Translations under genes and position numbers: made by a program
In this document: piece by piece, positions 32,093-41,892 of the stretch
How positions within the stretch are numbered: the stretch's first letter is position 1
How the letters are laid out: the number at the start of each line of letters is the position of its first letter
Assembly: GCF_030269485.1 (NCBI RefSeq)
Contig: NZ_BSTL01000019.1
Span: forward strand, 1-64,000
DNA: 64,000 nucleotides
Reading direction: 5' to 3'
Origin: Actinoplanes sp. NBRC 103695
GTDB taxonomy: Bacteria > Actinomycetota > Actinomycetes > Mycobacteriales > Micromonosporaceae
Notes under the pieces: generated by a model
Seen by the model: the letters and a program-made list of their open reading frames with translations, nothing else
Told to the model about the DNA's origin: nothing
Database searches by the model: none

Positions 32093-32926
32093 CTAAAGGA
32101 TCGGCTTGCCGCCGGTGACCGGGACGATCGCGCCGGAGATGTAGCTGGCCTCGTCCGAGGCGAGCAGCACGTAGACGGGCGCGCACTCCTTGGGCTCGCC
32201 GGGCCGGCCGAGCGGCGTGTTCCTGCCGAACTCCTCGACGTGGTCCGGCGGCATGGTCGACGGGATCAGCGGCGTCCAGATCGGGCCGGGAGCGACGGCG
32301 TTGACCCGGATGCCACGGTCGCCGAGCATCTGCGCGAGCCCGGCGGTGAAGTTGGCGATCGCGCCCTTCGTCGTGGCGTACGGCAGAAGGGTGGGTCTTG
32401 GCATGTCGTAGTTGACCGAGCTGGTGTTGATGATCGAGGCCCCCTCGCCCAGATGCGGCAGCGCGGCCTTGATGATCCGGAACATCGCGGTGATGTTGAC
32501 GTCGAAGGTGTGGTCCCACTCCTCGTCGGTGACCTCTTCGAGCGTCTCGTGGGTCATCTGGTAGGCGGCGTTGTTGACCAGCACGTCGATCCCGCCGAAG
32601 GCCTCGACCGCGGCGTCGACCAGCCCCCGGCACTGCGCGGCGTCGGACAGGTCGGCGCGGTGCAGCACGGCCTTCTGACCGGCCTTCTCGACCAGCGCGG
32701 CGGTCTCCCGCGCGTCCTCGTCCTCACTGAGGTACGCGATGAGCACGTCGGCGCCCTCGCGCGCGAACGCGATGGCCGCGGCCCGCCCGATGCCGCTGTC
32801 CGCGCCGGTGATGACGGTGCGCTTGCCTGCCAACCGGCCCGATCCGCGGTAGCTGTCCTCGCCGTGGTCCGGCTTGCGGCTCATGGCCTGGAGGGTTCCC
32901 GGTGGCTGCTGCTGCGGTTCGCTCAT
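32093..32926 (-). CDS. Short-chain dehydrogenase/reductase (NAD(P)-dependent)
   Basis: A 277-residue SDR. The cofactor motif is 'TVITGADSGIGRAAAIAFA', followed by 'VNNAAYQM', the catalytic Ser in 'INTSSVNYD', and Tyr/Lys in 'YATTKGAI'. An N-terminal extension (about 32 residues) and the 'GSGRLAGKRTVITG' opening match the YghA/YhdF-type glucose/general-stress-like SDR group. Start at ATG 32926. Substrate unknown. Confidence 0.88.
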   Translation of the reverse strand: MSEPQQQPPGTLQAMSRKPDHGEDSYRGSGRLAGKRTVITGADSGIGRAAAIAFAREGADVLIAYLSEDEDARETAALVEKAGQKAVLHRADLSDAAQCRGLVDAAVEAFGGIDVLVNNAAYQMTHETLEEVTDEEWDHTFDVNITAMFRIIKAALPHLGEGASIINTSSVNYDMPRPTLLPYATTKGAIANFTAGLAQMLGDRGIRVNAVAPGPIWTPLIPSTMPPDHVEEFGRNTPLGRPGEPKECAPVYVLLASDEASYISGAIVPVTGGKPIL

Positions 32927-32967
32927 GCCCTGTCGCATTCCCGATGCGACAGGGCCAAAACCTTCTT

Positions 32968-33135
32968 TCAGTACGCCTGCACGAGCTCCCAGACGACGCT
33001 GCGGCCGCCGTGCGCGGGCATCGCCTGTCCCTTGAGAACGGGCGTTCCGGACGAGGCGACCTTGATCACCCGCCAGACGCCGTTCTGTGTGCACACGTCG
33101 CCGGTACGCAACCTCGTACCCAATGCGACTCGCAT
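32968..33135 (-). CDS. Small 55-aa protein, YjzC-like
   Basis: A 55-residue protein, 'ALGTRLRTGDVCTQNGVWR' then 'GQAMPAHGGRSVVWELV'. This matches the short YjzC-type layout (a G..C..SG.WR pattern and a C-terminal W motif) found in several Gram-positives. The ATG at 33135 follows GGGGGCC. Function unknown; no operon partner within 40 bp other than the SDR. Confidence 0.6.
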   Translation of the reverse strand: MRVALGTRLRTGDVCTQNGVWRVIKVASSGTPVLKGQAMPAHGGRSVVWELVQAY

Positions 33136-33339
33136 GCCGGCCCCCCAAAACGTCACACCTGACCCCGCCAACATGAATCTGCAATTTGCACATGGCAAGT
33201 CGATCGACGCTCGGAAGGACGTGCGACACGCGTCATTAGCTCACAAAACGCCCACAGCGGAGCGCGAGTGACCTGCACAGACTCATACTTTCGGGCAGCC
33301 ACGGAAGCCGAACGACCGCATTTGCTTAACGGCAACCTT

Positions 33340-34590
33340 CTACAGGTGTGCCACCGCCGCCATCGCGGCCATGCCCGCGTCGTTCGGATGCAGCCCGTCG
33401 CCGCTGTTGAGATCCGGGCGCAGCCGCAGCGGATCGGCCGGGTCACGGGTCGCCGCGTCGAAGTCGATGACGCCGTCGTACTCCCCCGACGAGCGGATCC
33501 AGCGGTTGACCGCGGCACGCTTGCGCTCGTTCTCCGGTGACCAGAAGCCCAGCGAGTCGCCGCGGAACGGCAGGATCGTCGCGCCGAGCGCCTGGATGCC
33601 GGCCGTGTGGGCACGCGCGATGAGCTGGCGGTGGCCGCCGATGATCTCGGCCGCCGAGACCGTCTCGGACGGCGGCGCGGAGGTGCCCGGGTGACCGAGA
33701 TCGTTCACGCCGAGCAGGACGATCAGGTGCTCGGCGGCGGGCTGGGCGAGCACGTCGCGGTCGAAGCGGCGCAGGGCCGATTGACCGAAGTACGCCGCGT
33801 ACGCCTCCGCCGGGCCGGGCGGCGGATCGGGGTCGTGCAGCAGCCGGTTGCCGGAGATGCCGACATTGGCCACGCCATGCCTCCGGCCCGACGCGCGGAG
33901 CCGGGCGGCGAACAGGTCGGGCCAGCGGTGGTTCGCGTTGGTGCGCGTGATGGCGCCGTTGGTGATGGAGTCGCCGAGGGTCACGATCGCAGACCCCCGC
34001 GTACGCACGCTGAGCCCGGAAAGGAACAGCACCTGGCCGATCGTCTCGGACGGGGTGACGTGGGCGGCGCCGGTCACATTGCCGGCGGCGATCACATTGT
34101 CCTGATAAGCGAAGGCGAACAGCGTGGTGACGGGGCTGGGGTCCGGCAGGTACAGGCTGACCACGAGGTCCGCGCCGTCCGGGACCACGAGGTCCACCGG
34201 ATCGCTGACCGCGGGAGCGCCGGCCGGGAGGGTGACGTCGCGGCGGCCGCTGAAGAGCACCCTGCGGCTCGAACCGCGTGCTACGTCCGTACTCGCGTCG
34301 TCTCCGGACCGCAACCCCACCCTGACCTCGCCGATCCGCAGCGGCGCCGCGCCGAACTCGTTGCTCAGCCGGACCCGCAGCTGGTCGCCGCCGATGCTCG
34401 TGTGCGCGACGTGGCGGACGGTCTGGTCGTGGAGCACCCGCGGTTCACCCGGCGGGATGCTCGTCGGAGGCGCGGCCCAGGTGGCGACCCAGGCCTTCGC
34501 CTCCCGGCTGACGCCCAGGGGTACGAAACCAGCCGCGGCTGACCCTGCCAGGATGGTGCGACGCGAAACTTTCGGTGACCGGTCGGACAT
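33340..34590 (-). CDS. Exported SGNH/GDSL hydrolase
   Basis: A 416-residue esterase-fold protein with a Tat signal ('SRRTILAGSAAAGFVPLG', about residues 9-26), an N-terminal beta domain (about 40-205), and an SGNH domain: 'IVTLGDSITNGAI' (nucleophile Ser, about residue 208), 'GISGNRLL', 'LLGVNDLG' and catalytic Asp-x-x-His 'SGDGLHPNDAG' near the C terminus. Expected to deacylate a carbohydrate or lipid outside the cell. Divergent from the GH10 xylanase by 129 bp, so cooperation in plant-polymer breakdown is possible. Confidence 0.87.
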   Translation of the reverse strand: MSDRSPKVSRRTILAGSAAAGFVPLGVSREAKAWVATWAAPPTSIPPGEPRVLHDQTVRHVAHTSIGGDQLRVRLSNEFGAAPLRIGEVRVGLRSGDDASTDVARGSSRRVLFSGRRDVTLPAGAPAVSDPVDLVVPDGADLVVSLYLPDPSPVTTLFAFAYQDNVIAAGNVTGAAHVTPSETIGQVLFLSGLSVRTRGSAIVTLGDSITNGAITRTNANHRWPDLFAARLRASGRRHGVANVGISGNRLLHDPDPPPGPAEAYAAYFGQSALRRFDRDVLAQPAAEHLIVLLGVNDLGHPGTSAPPSETVSAAEIIGGHRQLIARAHTAGIQALGATILPFRGDSLGFWSPENERKRAAVNRWIRSSGEYDGVIDFDAATRDPADPLRLRPDLNSGDGLHPNDAGMAAMAAVAHL

Positions 34591-34697
34591 AACTTTGTAA
34601 CGTAGGTTGACCCCCGGCAGGTCGTCAAGGAGGCTTTATTGATCAACATCACCCCCTTGACCGTCCACAGGCGAGACCCTATGTTTCCGGCAACATC

Positions 34698-34711
34698 CCG
34701 GAAGTTTCAGG
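34698..34711 (+). promoter_or_regulatory. Possible xylanase operator
   Basis: CCGGAAGTTTCAGG sits just before the xylanase ribosome-binding site and resembles, with two changes, the CGAAAGTTTCG-type dyad used for LacI-family control of actinomycete xylanases. A second feature, TTCCGG-N7-CCGGAA, overlaps it (34684-34702). Weak evidence only. Confidence 0.3.
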
Positions 34712-34719
34712 AGTCTGTC

Positions 34720-35754
34720 ATGAGACGTTCGCTCATCGCCGCGGTCGCGCTGACCGCCCTGATCGTGCCCGCCGGCGCCGCGCAGGCGGCCCCGCCCGAC
34801 ACCCTGCGGTCCGCGGCCAACGGCGCCGGCATCCGCATCGGCACCGCCGTCGACATGTCCGCCCTCGCGGAGGACGAGCAGTACCGCACCCTGGTCGGCG
34901 CCGAGTTCTCCACGGTCACCGCCGAGAACGTGATGAAGTGGGAGGCGCTCGAACCCACCCGCGGGGTGCACAACTACGAGCCGGCCGACCGCCTCGTCCA
35001 GTACGCCCGGGCGCACCACCAGAAGCTCCGCGGCCACGTTCTCGTGTGGCACAGCCAGAACCCCGCGTGGCTCACCGAGGGCGACTTCTCCCCCGCCGAA
35101 CTCCGGCAGATCCTGCGCGAGCACATCACCGACACGGTCACCCACTTCAAGGGCAAGGTGTGGCACTGGGACGTGGTCAACGAGATCTTCAACGACGACG
35201 GCACCTGGCGCGACACCATCTGGTACCGCACCCTCGGCCCCGGCTTCGTCGCCGACGCCTTCCGCTGGGCGCACCGCGCCGACCCGGCGGCCAAGCTCTA
35301 CCTGAACGACTACAACAACGAGGGCCTCAGCCCGAAGAGCGACGCCTACTACGCCCTGGTGCAACAGCTCAAGGCCGCCGGCGTCCCGGTTCAGGGGTAC
35401 GGCGTTCAGGGCCACCTGGCGACCCAGTACGGCGTGCCGCAGACCACCTTGGAGAACCTGCGCCGCTTCGAGCGGCTCGGCCTGGACACCGCCTTCACCG
35501 AGGTCGACGTCCGCATCCCGCTGCCCGCCGACAGCGCGGAGGTCCAGGCGCAGGCGCAGGGCTTCACGACGCTGCTGCAGGCGTGCCTGCTCGCCCAGCG
35601 CTGCGTGTCGTACACCCTGTGGGGATTCACCGATCGCTACAACTGGGTTCCGGGCGTCTTCGAGGGAGAGGGCGAGGCCACTCCCCTGACCGAGGACTAC
35701 GAACGCAAGCCCGCGTACCGCTCCATCAGGGACACTCTCCGCCTCGCGGGCTGA
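34720..35754 (+). CDS. Secreted endo-1,4-beta-xylanase, GH10
   Basis: A 344-residue GH10 enzyme hydrolysing xylan backbones outside the cell. Signal peptide residues 1-22; the barrel starts at 'GIRIGTAVDMSAL'. 'FSTVTAENVMKWEALEP' and 'LRGHVLVWHSQNPAWL' are substrate-groove motifs; the acid/base is E155 in 'WDVVNEIFNDDG' and the nucleophile E261 in 'FTEVDVRIPL'. No carbohydrate-binding module is attached. Start ATG 34720 after CAGGAG. Monocistronic. Confidence 0.93.
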   Translation: MRRSLIAAVALTALIVPAGAAQAAPPDTLRSAANGAGIRIGTAVDMSALAEDEQYRTLVGAEFSTVTAENVMKWEALEPTRGVHNYEPADRLVQYARAHHQKLRGHVLVWHSQNPAWLTEGDFSPAELRQILREHITDTVTHFKGKVWHWDVVNEIFNDDGTWRDTIWYRTLGPGFVADAFRWAHRADPAAKLYLNDYNNEGLSPKSDAYYALVQQLKAAGVPVQGYGVQGHLATQYGVPQTTLENLRRFERLGLDTAFTEVDVRIPLPADSAEVQAQAQGFTTLLQACLLAQRCVSYTLWGFTDRYNWVPGVFEGEGEATPLTEDYERKPAYRSIRDTLRLAG

Positions 35755-35876
35755 TCCTCACGTTTAGGCGACTTGTCCGTTTTCTCCCATGGTGGTGCCC
35801 CCTAGCTGTGCACCGCGCCCCACCCCGCTAAAGTTCGGTGAAAACTAACTCCGGGTGGAAGGGTCGGGCGCTGAAC

Positions 35877-38800
35877 GTGACTGCCGCGTACACCGGCGAC
35901 ACTCCGGCCGAGCTGTCCCTCGAGCAGGTCTCACTGCTGCGCGAGGCACTGGACGCGATCGACGAACTGGAACGACCCGACACCTGGCGCAAGGTCCTGA
36001 CCCAGCTCCGGTCGACCCAGCCGGGGCTCGGCCCCGACCTGTTCGCCCCGGACTTCAACACGTTCGACATTCTCGAGGCCGCGATCGGCGCCGACCGCGG
36101 CCTCGAGAACATCGCCGTCGCGCTCCGCGTCGTTCTCGGGCGCAAGCCGGCGTGCATGGCCTTTACTGATCTTGTGGAGACCCTGCGCAGCGGCGACCTG
36201 ACCGCGGCCCAGCGCGACGATCTCCGGGCGGTGCTCCGGCCGGTACCGGCCGAGGCCCTCGCCACCGCCCTCCGGCACCCCGAGATGGCAGCGCACACGC
36301 GGCTGCTCACCCCGTCGGGTGACGCCGCGGAGGCTTTCGCGCTCCTCGAGAGCGCCGACGGCGACCGGGCGCTGGACCAGTTGCGGTTCACCGAGATCGT
36401 CGGGCATTCCACCGATCGAGACACCTCGATCTTGATCCACAAGACGCTGCGGGCCGTACTCAGTGGCGCACCGAGCCGCCTCGCCGCCATCGACGAACTC
36501 TGCGCGTCACTCACCGACACCGACCCGGCACCGGGTCACGCCGACCCGGTCAGCGGCGGCAAGACCCTGCCGGCAGATGGAGACACCATGATCACAGTGA
36601 CGGTGCAGGAGTCGGACCGCAAGCCGGCATCCGCTGTCCAGTCCACCGTCTGGGGCGGCGTACCGCCGCGGAACACCAACTTCGCCGGCCGGGACGCCGT
36701 GCTGACGGACATCAACCACGCGCTCAACGCGGAAGCGGCGGCCGCGCTGGTACCGATGGCGGTGCACGGCTACGGCGGCATCGGCAAGACCCAGATCGCC
36801 GTCGAATACGCCTACCGGTTCCAGGAGGAGTACGACCTGGTGTGGTGGGTGGCCGCGGACGACGACGCCGCGATCCGCCGATCACTGGTGTCGCTGGCCC
36901 AGCGCCTGGGGCTGGCCGGCAGCATGAACCACGACGACGTCATCGGCTACGTCCTGGACACGTTGCGCCGCGGCGACATGCACAAGAAATGGCTGCTGAT
37001 CTTCGACAACGCCGGGCCGCCCGAGAGCATCCAGGACTACCGGCCACGCGGCGGCAGCGGGCACGTGGTCGTCACCTCCCGGTCCAACAAGTGGCGCGAC
37101 CGTGGCACCGCGGTGTCGGTGGACGTCTTCACCGAGGAAGAGAGCATCGAGATGCTCGCCAAGCGGTGGCATGGCCTCGACGCCGCGCAGGCGCGCTTCC
37201 TCGCCAACCGCCTCGGCAACCTGCCGCTCGCGCTCGAGCAGGCCGCCGCCGTGCACAACGAGAACGGCATGACGCTCGACGAGTACGTCGCGGCGCTGGA
37301 GCAGACGCCGACCGTGGTGCTCCAGGAGGGCACGCCGCCCGGCTACTCGTCGTCGGTCGCGGCGACGTTCCAGATCGCCTACCGGGAACTGACCGCCAAG
37401 TCGCCGGCCGCCGCGCAGCTCTTCACGATCTGCGCGCTGATGAGCTCGCAGACGATCTCGGTCGCCATGCTGATCCGCGGGCGCGGCGCGGCTCTGCCGT
37501 CACCGCTGGCGGAGGATCTGCGTACGGAGATGACCCGGCGCAACGCGATCCGGGACATGGGCGGGCACGCGCTCGCGTTCTTCGACCCGGGCCGGAACCT
37601 GATCAAGATTCACCACCTCGTCCGGGACCTGTTGCGCGAGGAACTGTCGGACGACGACCGCGAGATGTACACGCGCGCCGCACACAGCCTGCTGGCCCTG
37701 GCCAACCCCGGCGAGCCGGACAACCCCGACAACTGGCAGGCCCTCAAGCAGATCAGCCCGCACGTCATCAGCAGCGGCATTCTGCTGTCACCGGACGAGG
37801 CGGAGCGCACGGTCTTCCTCGATCAAATCCGTTATCTGTACGCCATCGGCGACTATGCCGAGAGCAAGAACCGCGGCGAGCTTGCGGTGTCCACCTGGAC
37901 CGAGATGTGGGGTCCGGACGACGTCATGACGCTGGTGGCGAACCGGCATCTGGCGAACTCGTTACGCTGGCAGGGCGACTACGAGCGGGTGGCCCGGATC
38001 AACGAGGACACCCTGAGACGCATGACCCGGGTGCTCGGCGCGAACCACGAGCACACGCTGGCCACGGCAATCAGTGTCGGCGCCGACCTGCGCCTGCGGG
38101 GCGAGTTCAACAAGGCCTACGACCTGGACAAGACGAACCTCGCCGCGTGCGGTGCGGCGCTCGGCGAGAACGACCCGGCCACCCAGCGCGCGGCGAACAA
38201 TCTCGCGGTCGACATGCGCCTGCTCGGCCGGTTCCAGGAGGCGTACGACCTGGACACCGCGAATATCCGGGTCCGGTCCGGGATGTTCGGCGAGGACGAC
38301 ATCCGCACGCTCAGTTCCTACTCCAGCCAAGCGCGCGACATGTACGGCCTCGGCGACTACTACGACGCCCTCTCGCTGCAGATGAACAAGCTCCGCTTCC
38401 ACGAGAAGTCGGTCTCGGCCGGCCACATGGAGATCCTCCGGGCCCGGCGCAACGAGGCGATCCTGCTCCGCAAGAGCGGTCACTACGGCAGAGCGGTCGA
38501 GGCGGCCCAGTCGACGCTGGAGAAGTACCGCTCCTACTTCGGCGAGAAACACGACCAGACCTTCGCCGCCATCCTCACGCTGGCCAACACCCTGCGGGTG
38601 TCCGGCGACCTGAAAGGCGCCGAGGAGCACGGGCTCGCGGCGCTGGACGCATACCGGAGAAACCTCGGCGCGGAGCATCCGATCACGTTCGCGACCATGG
38701 TCGACGTGGCGATCATCCACCGGCTCGAGGAACGGGTCGACGAGGCGCTGACCATGAACGCCGATGCGCTCGACGGCCTGACCGCCGCGCTCGGGCCGGA

Positions 38801-39122
38801 GCACCAGTGGCGGCTGTGCGCGATGGCCAATCAGGCGAACCTGCTGTCCATGCGACAGGAGCACGACGCGGCGCTGGCCCTCTCCCAGGAGTCGGTCCGC
38901 CTCTCGGAACTGGTCCGCGGCCACAAGCACCCGTACACGCTGGCCTGTGTCGCCAATCTGGCCTTGGATCTCGAGGCGGTGGGCGAGCCCATCGAGGCCA
39001 ACGCGCGGCGGCGCAGCGCCGCCACGCAGCTGCGGGAGCGCTTCGGCAAGGACCATCCCGAGGCGATCACCGTCGGTCTCATGATCCGTACGGACGCCGA
39101 CATCGAGCCGCCGTCGATCTAG
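35877..39122 (+). CDS. fxsT: NB-ARC and TPR protein of the FxSxx-COOH system
   Basis: A protein of about 1081 residues with an N-terminal effector-associated-type helical region (about 1-200), an NB-ARC ATPase ('FAGRDAVLTDINHAL', Walker A 'GYGGIGKTQIAVEYAY' with K304, 'LLIFDNAG' as Walker B, 'GNLPLALEQAAAV' as the GLPL motif) and at least ten C-terminal TPR units ('ALGENDPATQRAANNLAVDM', 'GAEHPITFATMVDVAII'). This is the FxSxx-COOH-associated STAND/TPR type; it lies tail to tail (4-bp overlap) with the HExxH gene of that system. GTG 35877 is chosen, with GTG 35838 as an alternative; both have weak ribosome-binding sites. The assignment of fxsT rests on gene context plus domain order. Confidence 0.75.
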   Translation: MTAAYTGDTPAELSLEQVSLLREALDAIDELERPDTWRKVLTQLRSTQPGLGPDLFAPDFNTFDILEAAIGADRGLENIAVALRVVLGRKPACMAFTDLVETLRSGDLTAAQRDDLRAVLRPVPAEALATALRHPEMAAHTRLLTPSGDAAEAFALLESADGDRALDQLRFTEIVGHSTDRDTSILIHKTLRAVLSGAPSRLAAIDELCASLTDTDPAPGHADPVSGGKTLPADGDTMITVTVQESDRKPASAVQSTVWGGVPPRNTNFAGRDAVLTDINHALNAEAAAALVPMAVHGYGGIGKTQIAVEYAYRFQEEYDLVWWVAADDDAAIRRSLVSLAQRLGLAGSMNHDDVIGYVLDTLRRGDMHKKWLLIFDNAGPPESIQDYRPRGGSGHVVVTSRSNKWRDRGTAVSVDVFTEEESIEMLAKRWHGLDAAQARFLANRLGNLPLALEQAAAVHNENGMTLDEYVAALEQTPTVVLQEGTPPGYSSSVAATFQIAYRELTAKSPAAAQLFTICALMSSQTISVAMLIRGRGAALPSPLAEDLRTEMTRRNAIRDMGGHALAFFDPGRNLIKIHHLVRDLLREELSDDDREMYTRAAHSLLALANPGEPDNPDNWQALKQISPHVISSGILLSPDEAERTVFLDQIRYLYAIGDYAESKNRGELAVSTWTEMWGPDDVMTLVANRHLANSLRWQGDYERVARINEDTLRRMTRVLGANHEHTLATAISVGADLRLRGEFNKAYDLDKTNLAACGAALGENDPATQRAANNLAVDMRLLGRFQEAYDLDTANIRVRSGMFGEDDIRTLSSYSSQARDMYGLGDYYDALSLQMNKLRFHEKSVSAGHMEILRARRNEAILLRKSGHYGRAVEAAQSTLEKYRSYFGEKHDQTFAAILTLANTLRVSGDLKGAEEHGLAALDAYRRNLGAEHPITFATMVDVAIIHRLEERVDEALTMNADALDGLTAALGPEHQWRLCAMANQANLLSMRQEHDAALALSQESVRLSELVRGHKHPYTLACVANLALDLEAVGEPIEANARRRSAATQLRERFGKDHPEAITVGLMIRTDADIEPPSI

Positions 39123-40759
39123 GCCGTGCGGTTCCCCGCGATGACCGGCGCAAGGATCGCGGCTCGGTCGAACGCGTCAGCCCCGCGCAGGGCGGCCACC
39201 AGATCGCCGAGGTCGCCGGCATAGGGCTTCGTGCGGTCCAAGCTGGTCAGCAAGGTGGCCAAGGCGCCCCAGTCGCCGGGGTCGGCCGCCAGCCGTCGAG
39301 CGTAGCCGCGTGCGGCCGCCGGATAGGCGCCGGACAGCAGCGCGAGGTCTGCGGGATCGTCATCGGGTCGAGGCACGATCGTCTCGACGCCCGCGTTCAT
39401 CCAACGGAGAGCGAGACGTCGCAATCGGGTGTGGACGACCGGCTGGTCCGAGCCGGCCGACGACCGGGTCGCCTCGCGGATCCGCCAGGCGAACTCGTGC
39501 TCGCGCGCCAGATCCGCCGCCAGCCGGCCGACGGTCGCGTCCACCGGGTCGGTCTCCATGGCCTCCACCAGGTCCCCGATCGAGGCGGCCAGTGCCCGGC
39601 CCACCGAAGTGAGAAATTCGGCCGACGCGGTCAGGGTGCCCACGGCCGCCCGTAGCTGACGTACGGCCAACGCGAACTCGAGCTCTGACAGCCGATCGCC
39701 GACGGCACGCTCCCGCTGCCAGAACCGCGCCACACCGGCGAAGGCGGTCGACCCGTGCGCGACACCGGCGAGCGGCCGAGCGTCGTCCCGCCACGGCGAA
39801 TAGTGCCGGCCAGCGTCGCCCGGCTCGAAGAGCGGATCGATGTCATGGAGCAGATTCACGTAGTTGTGCTGGAGCTCATGCACGAGCGTGGAGGCCAGCT
39901 GCCGGCCGTCCGACGGCACGGTCAGGGCGACCGCGCCGATGCTGTCGCGTGCCGTCACGCTCAGGCCGTCGTCGGCGCCACGCGCGGCCAGAGGCACCAG
40001 GACGGTAAGCACGCGGCGCACCGCGGGCATCCACTCCGGATGCCGCTCCCGAAGTACCTGAGCGGCGTCCTCGACCAATCCCTGCCACAGGGCCACCTCA
40101 TACGCGTGCAGCCGGTCCGCCGGCCGGTACCCGTAGAGGCGGCGGTACGGGCTGACGTCGTCCAGCAGGAACTCCGCCGGCTCGTCGGCACCGAACCGGA
40201 TCCGGCGGATCGGCTGCCAGCCTGCCCCACCCAGGCCGTCCCGGTCCGCCCGGCCACCCGGCCAGGTGACCGCGATCCGGTCGCCCGCCCGGCGCAGCCG
40301 GCCCATCGTCCACAGATCAGGATCGGCGACCCGGAGCCGGCCGAGAGCCGGCAGGTGCACCCACCCGCCTCGGATCGGAATCGGCACCTCCAGGTCCACG
40401 CCCGCTGCGGCGGCGACCGCGACGCCCAGCGCACCGAGGTGACCGAGGTCCAGCTCGAACGCGGTGTCGTCGGACACCCCACCGAGCAGTCGCCGCAGGC
40501 ACCAGGCCGACCATGCGCCGGTCTCCGGCGCACCGAGCACGTTCGCCACCTGGTCCGGCACACCGGACTGAAGCTCCTCCAGAACGGCAAGGCACTCGGT
40601 GAAACCGGCGGCCCGGTCGACGGCCGGTGCCTCGTCGGCCAGCAGCCGCAGCTGGACCAGGTGCCTGCTGAGCCGGACCGGACCGAGCTCGTCCAGGACG
40701 GGCGACGTCGCCGCGAGGGCCGTGACCGACGATCGGGACAACCGGTGCAGCCCGATCAT
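39119..40759 (-). CDS. HExxH-motif putative peptide-modification protein
   Basis: A 546-residue protein of the HEXXH-containing modification family that accompanies FxsB. The motif 'STLVHELQHNYVNLLHD' puts HELQH at residues 294-298. Before it lies 'VSPYRRLYGYRPADRLHAYE'; the C-terminal half is helical and TPR-like ('AYPAAARGYARRLAADPGDW'). Its start overlaps the fxsB stop by 4 bp, so the two are co-translated. It may process or modify the FxsA peptide; the chemistry is unproven. Confidence 0.82.
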   Translation of the reverse strand: MIGLHRLSRSSVTALAATSPVLDELGPVRLSRHLVQLRLLADEAPAVDRAAGFTECLAVLEELQSGVPDQVANVLGAPETGAWSAWCLRRLLGGVSDDTAFELDLGHLGALGVAVAAAAGVDLEVPIPIRGGWVHLPALGRLRVADPDLWTMGRLRRAGDRIAVTWPGGRADRDGLGGAGWQPIRRIRFGADEPAEFLLDDVSPYRRLYGYRPADRLHAYEVALWQGLVEDAAQVLRERHPEWMPAVRRVLTVLVPLAARGADDGLSVTARDSIGAVALTVPSDGRQLASTLVHELQHNYVNLLHDIDPLFEPGDAGRHYSPWRDDARPLAGVAHGSTAFAGVARFWQRERAVGDRLSELEFALAVRQLRAAVGTLTASAEFLTSVGRALAASIGDLVEAMETDPVDATVGRLAADLAREHEFAWRIREATRSSAGSDQPVVHTRLRRLALRWMNAGVETIVPRPDDDPADLALLSGAYPAAARGYARRLAADPGDWGALATLLTSLDRTKPYAGDLGDLVAALRGADAFDRAAILAPVIAGNRTA

Positions 40760-41892
40760 CGGGCCGGGCCCAGGTCGTTCGACACCCGGCGGACGACGTG
40801 GCCGATAAAGTCCTGCAGATCCGGGCAGTAGACCGACGGGTTGGCGAAGCCACCGGTCGAGCTCCACCGATGCACATAGGACCCGCCGCCGCAGATCCGC
40901 ACGACCGAGCACTCCCGGCAAGTGGCGCAGAGCGCCGCCACCCCTCCTCGGCGGGCCCGAAGGCCGGGGTGTTCCAGCACGTCGTCCATCGAGTCGGCCG
41001 ACACGTGCAGACCGGTTCCGGCGGCGCCCGGACGCACCGATTTGAGCGTGTCCACCTGCTGCAACGCGCCGTCCGTATCGATCACGACGAAGGACGCCGG
41101 GCTGAGGCCGATCTGCTCGCCGCGGGCGGACCGTCCCAGGCAGAGCCGGATCACGTCGTCGAAGAGCCGGACGGTCGTCTCCGGGGGCGAGGCGTCGTAC
41201 CAGCGGTCGAAGGCCGCACACAGCCAGGCGCCGTAGGGTGCGGCGGAATCGCCGGAACGCCCGGGCGGCGGGCGGGACCAATTGCCGTGCGGCAGGAGGA
41301 AGTCGATCTCCGGCGGACGGTGACGCACCAGGGCCTCGTACACCTCGACGGGGTTGTTGGCCAGGTCGATCACGCAGAGCAGGCCGCCGAAGATCGGGCG
41401 GAAGCGATCGCCGGTGAGCAGGGCGAGGCCGCGGGCGGTCTGTTCGTGGGTGCCGCCCCCGTCGCGGCGGCGCCGATGCCGGTCGTGGTGATCCGGGCCG
41501 CCGTCGAGGCTGACACCGACCGTGATCCGATGGTCGGCGAGGGCGGTCAACATGGACTCGTCGAGCAGGCCGCCGTGGGTCTGCACCAGCAGGTCGACCC
41601 GGGTGCCGGGGAGCCGGTCGCGGATCGTGCGGGCGGCCGCGACGAAATAGTCCGGCCCGGCGAGCAGCGGTTCGCCGCCGTGGAAGGCGACCTCGACCCG
41701 ATCGAGACGGTGCGCGGTGACGTGCTCGGCGATCCGGTCGGCCGTACGCTCGATCGTGCCCGCGCTCATGAACCTCGGCTGCGTGGCGAACGAGTGGTCC
41801 GCCATCCGGTAGACGTAGCAGTAGTCGCAACCCAGGTCACAACGGCTCGCCACCTTGAGCACGAACTGCTGGAGAAACTCCGTTCGGCTCAT
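40756..41892 (-). CDS. fxsB: Radical SAM/SPASM peptide-modifying enzyme
   Basis: A 378-residue radical SAM enzyme. The [4Fe-4S] motif CxxxCxxC is in 'RCDLGCDYCYVYRM' (C18, C22, C25); 'AFHGGEPLLAG' is the SAM-binding GGE; the C-terminal SPASM-type cluster cysteines lie in 'ALCATCRECSVVRICGGG' and 'YCPDLQDF'. Layout and neighbours match FxsB, which acts on the FxsA precursor. The start ATG 41892 lies inside the 3' end of the fxsA frame (56-bp overlap) with GGAGG eight bases upstream. Confidence 0.88.
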   Translation of the reverse strand: MSRTEFLQQFVLKVASRCDLGCDYCYVYRMADHSFATQPRFMSAGTIERTADRIAEHVTAHRLDRVEVAFHGGEPLLAGPDYFVAAARTIRDRLPGTRVDLLVQTHGGLLDESMLTALADHRITVGVSLDGGPDHHDRHRRRRDGGGTHEQTARGLALLTGDRFRPIFGGLLCVIDLANNPVEVYEALVRHRPPEIDFLLPHGNWSRPPPGRSGDSAAPYGAWLCAAFDRWYDASPPETTVRLFDDVIRLCLGRSARGEQIGLSPASFVVIDTDGALQQVDTLKSVRPGAAGTGLHVSADSMDDVLEHPGLRARRGGVAALCATCRECSVVRICGGGSYVHRWSSTGGFANPSVYCPDLQDFIGHVVRRVSNDLGPAR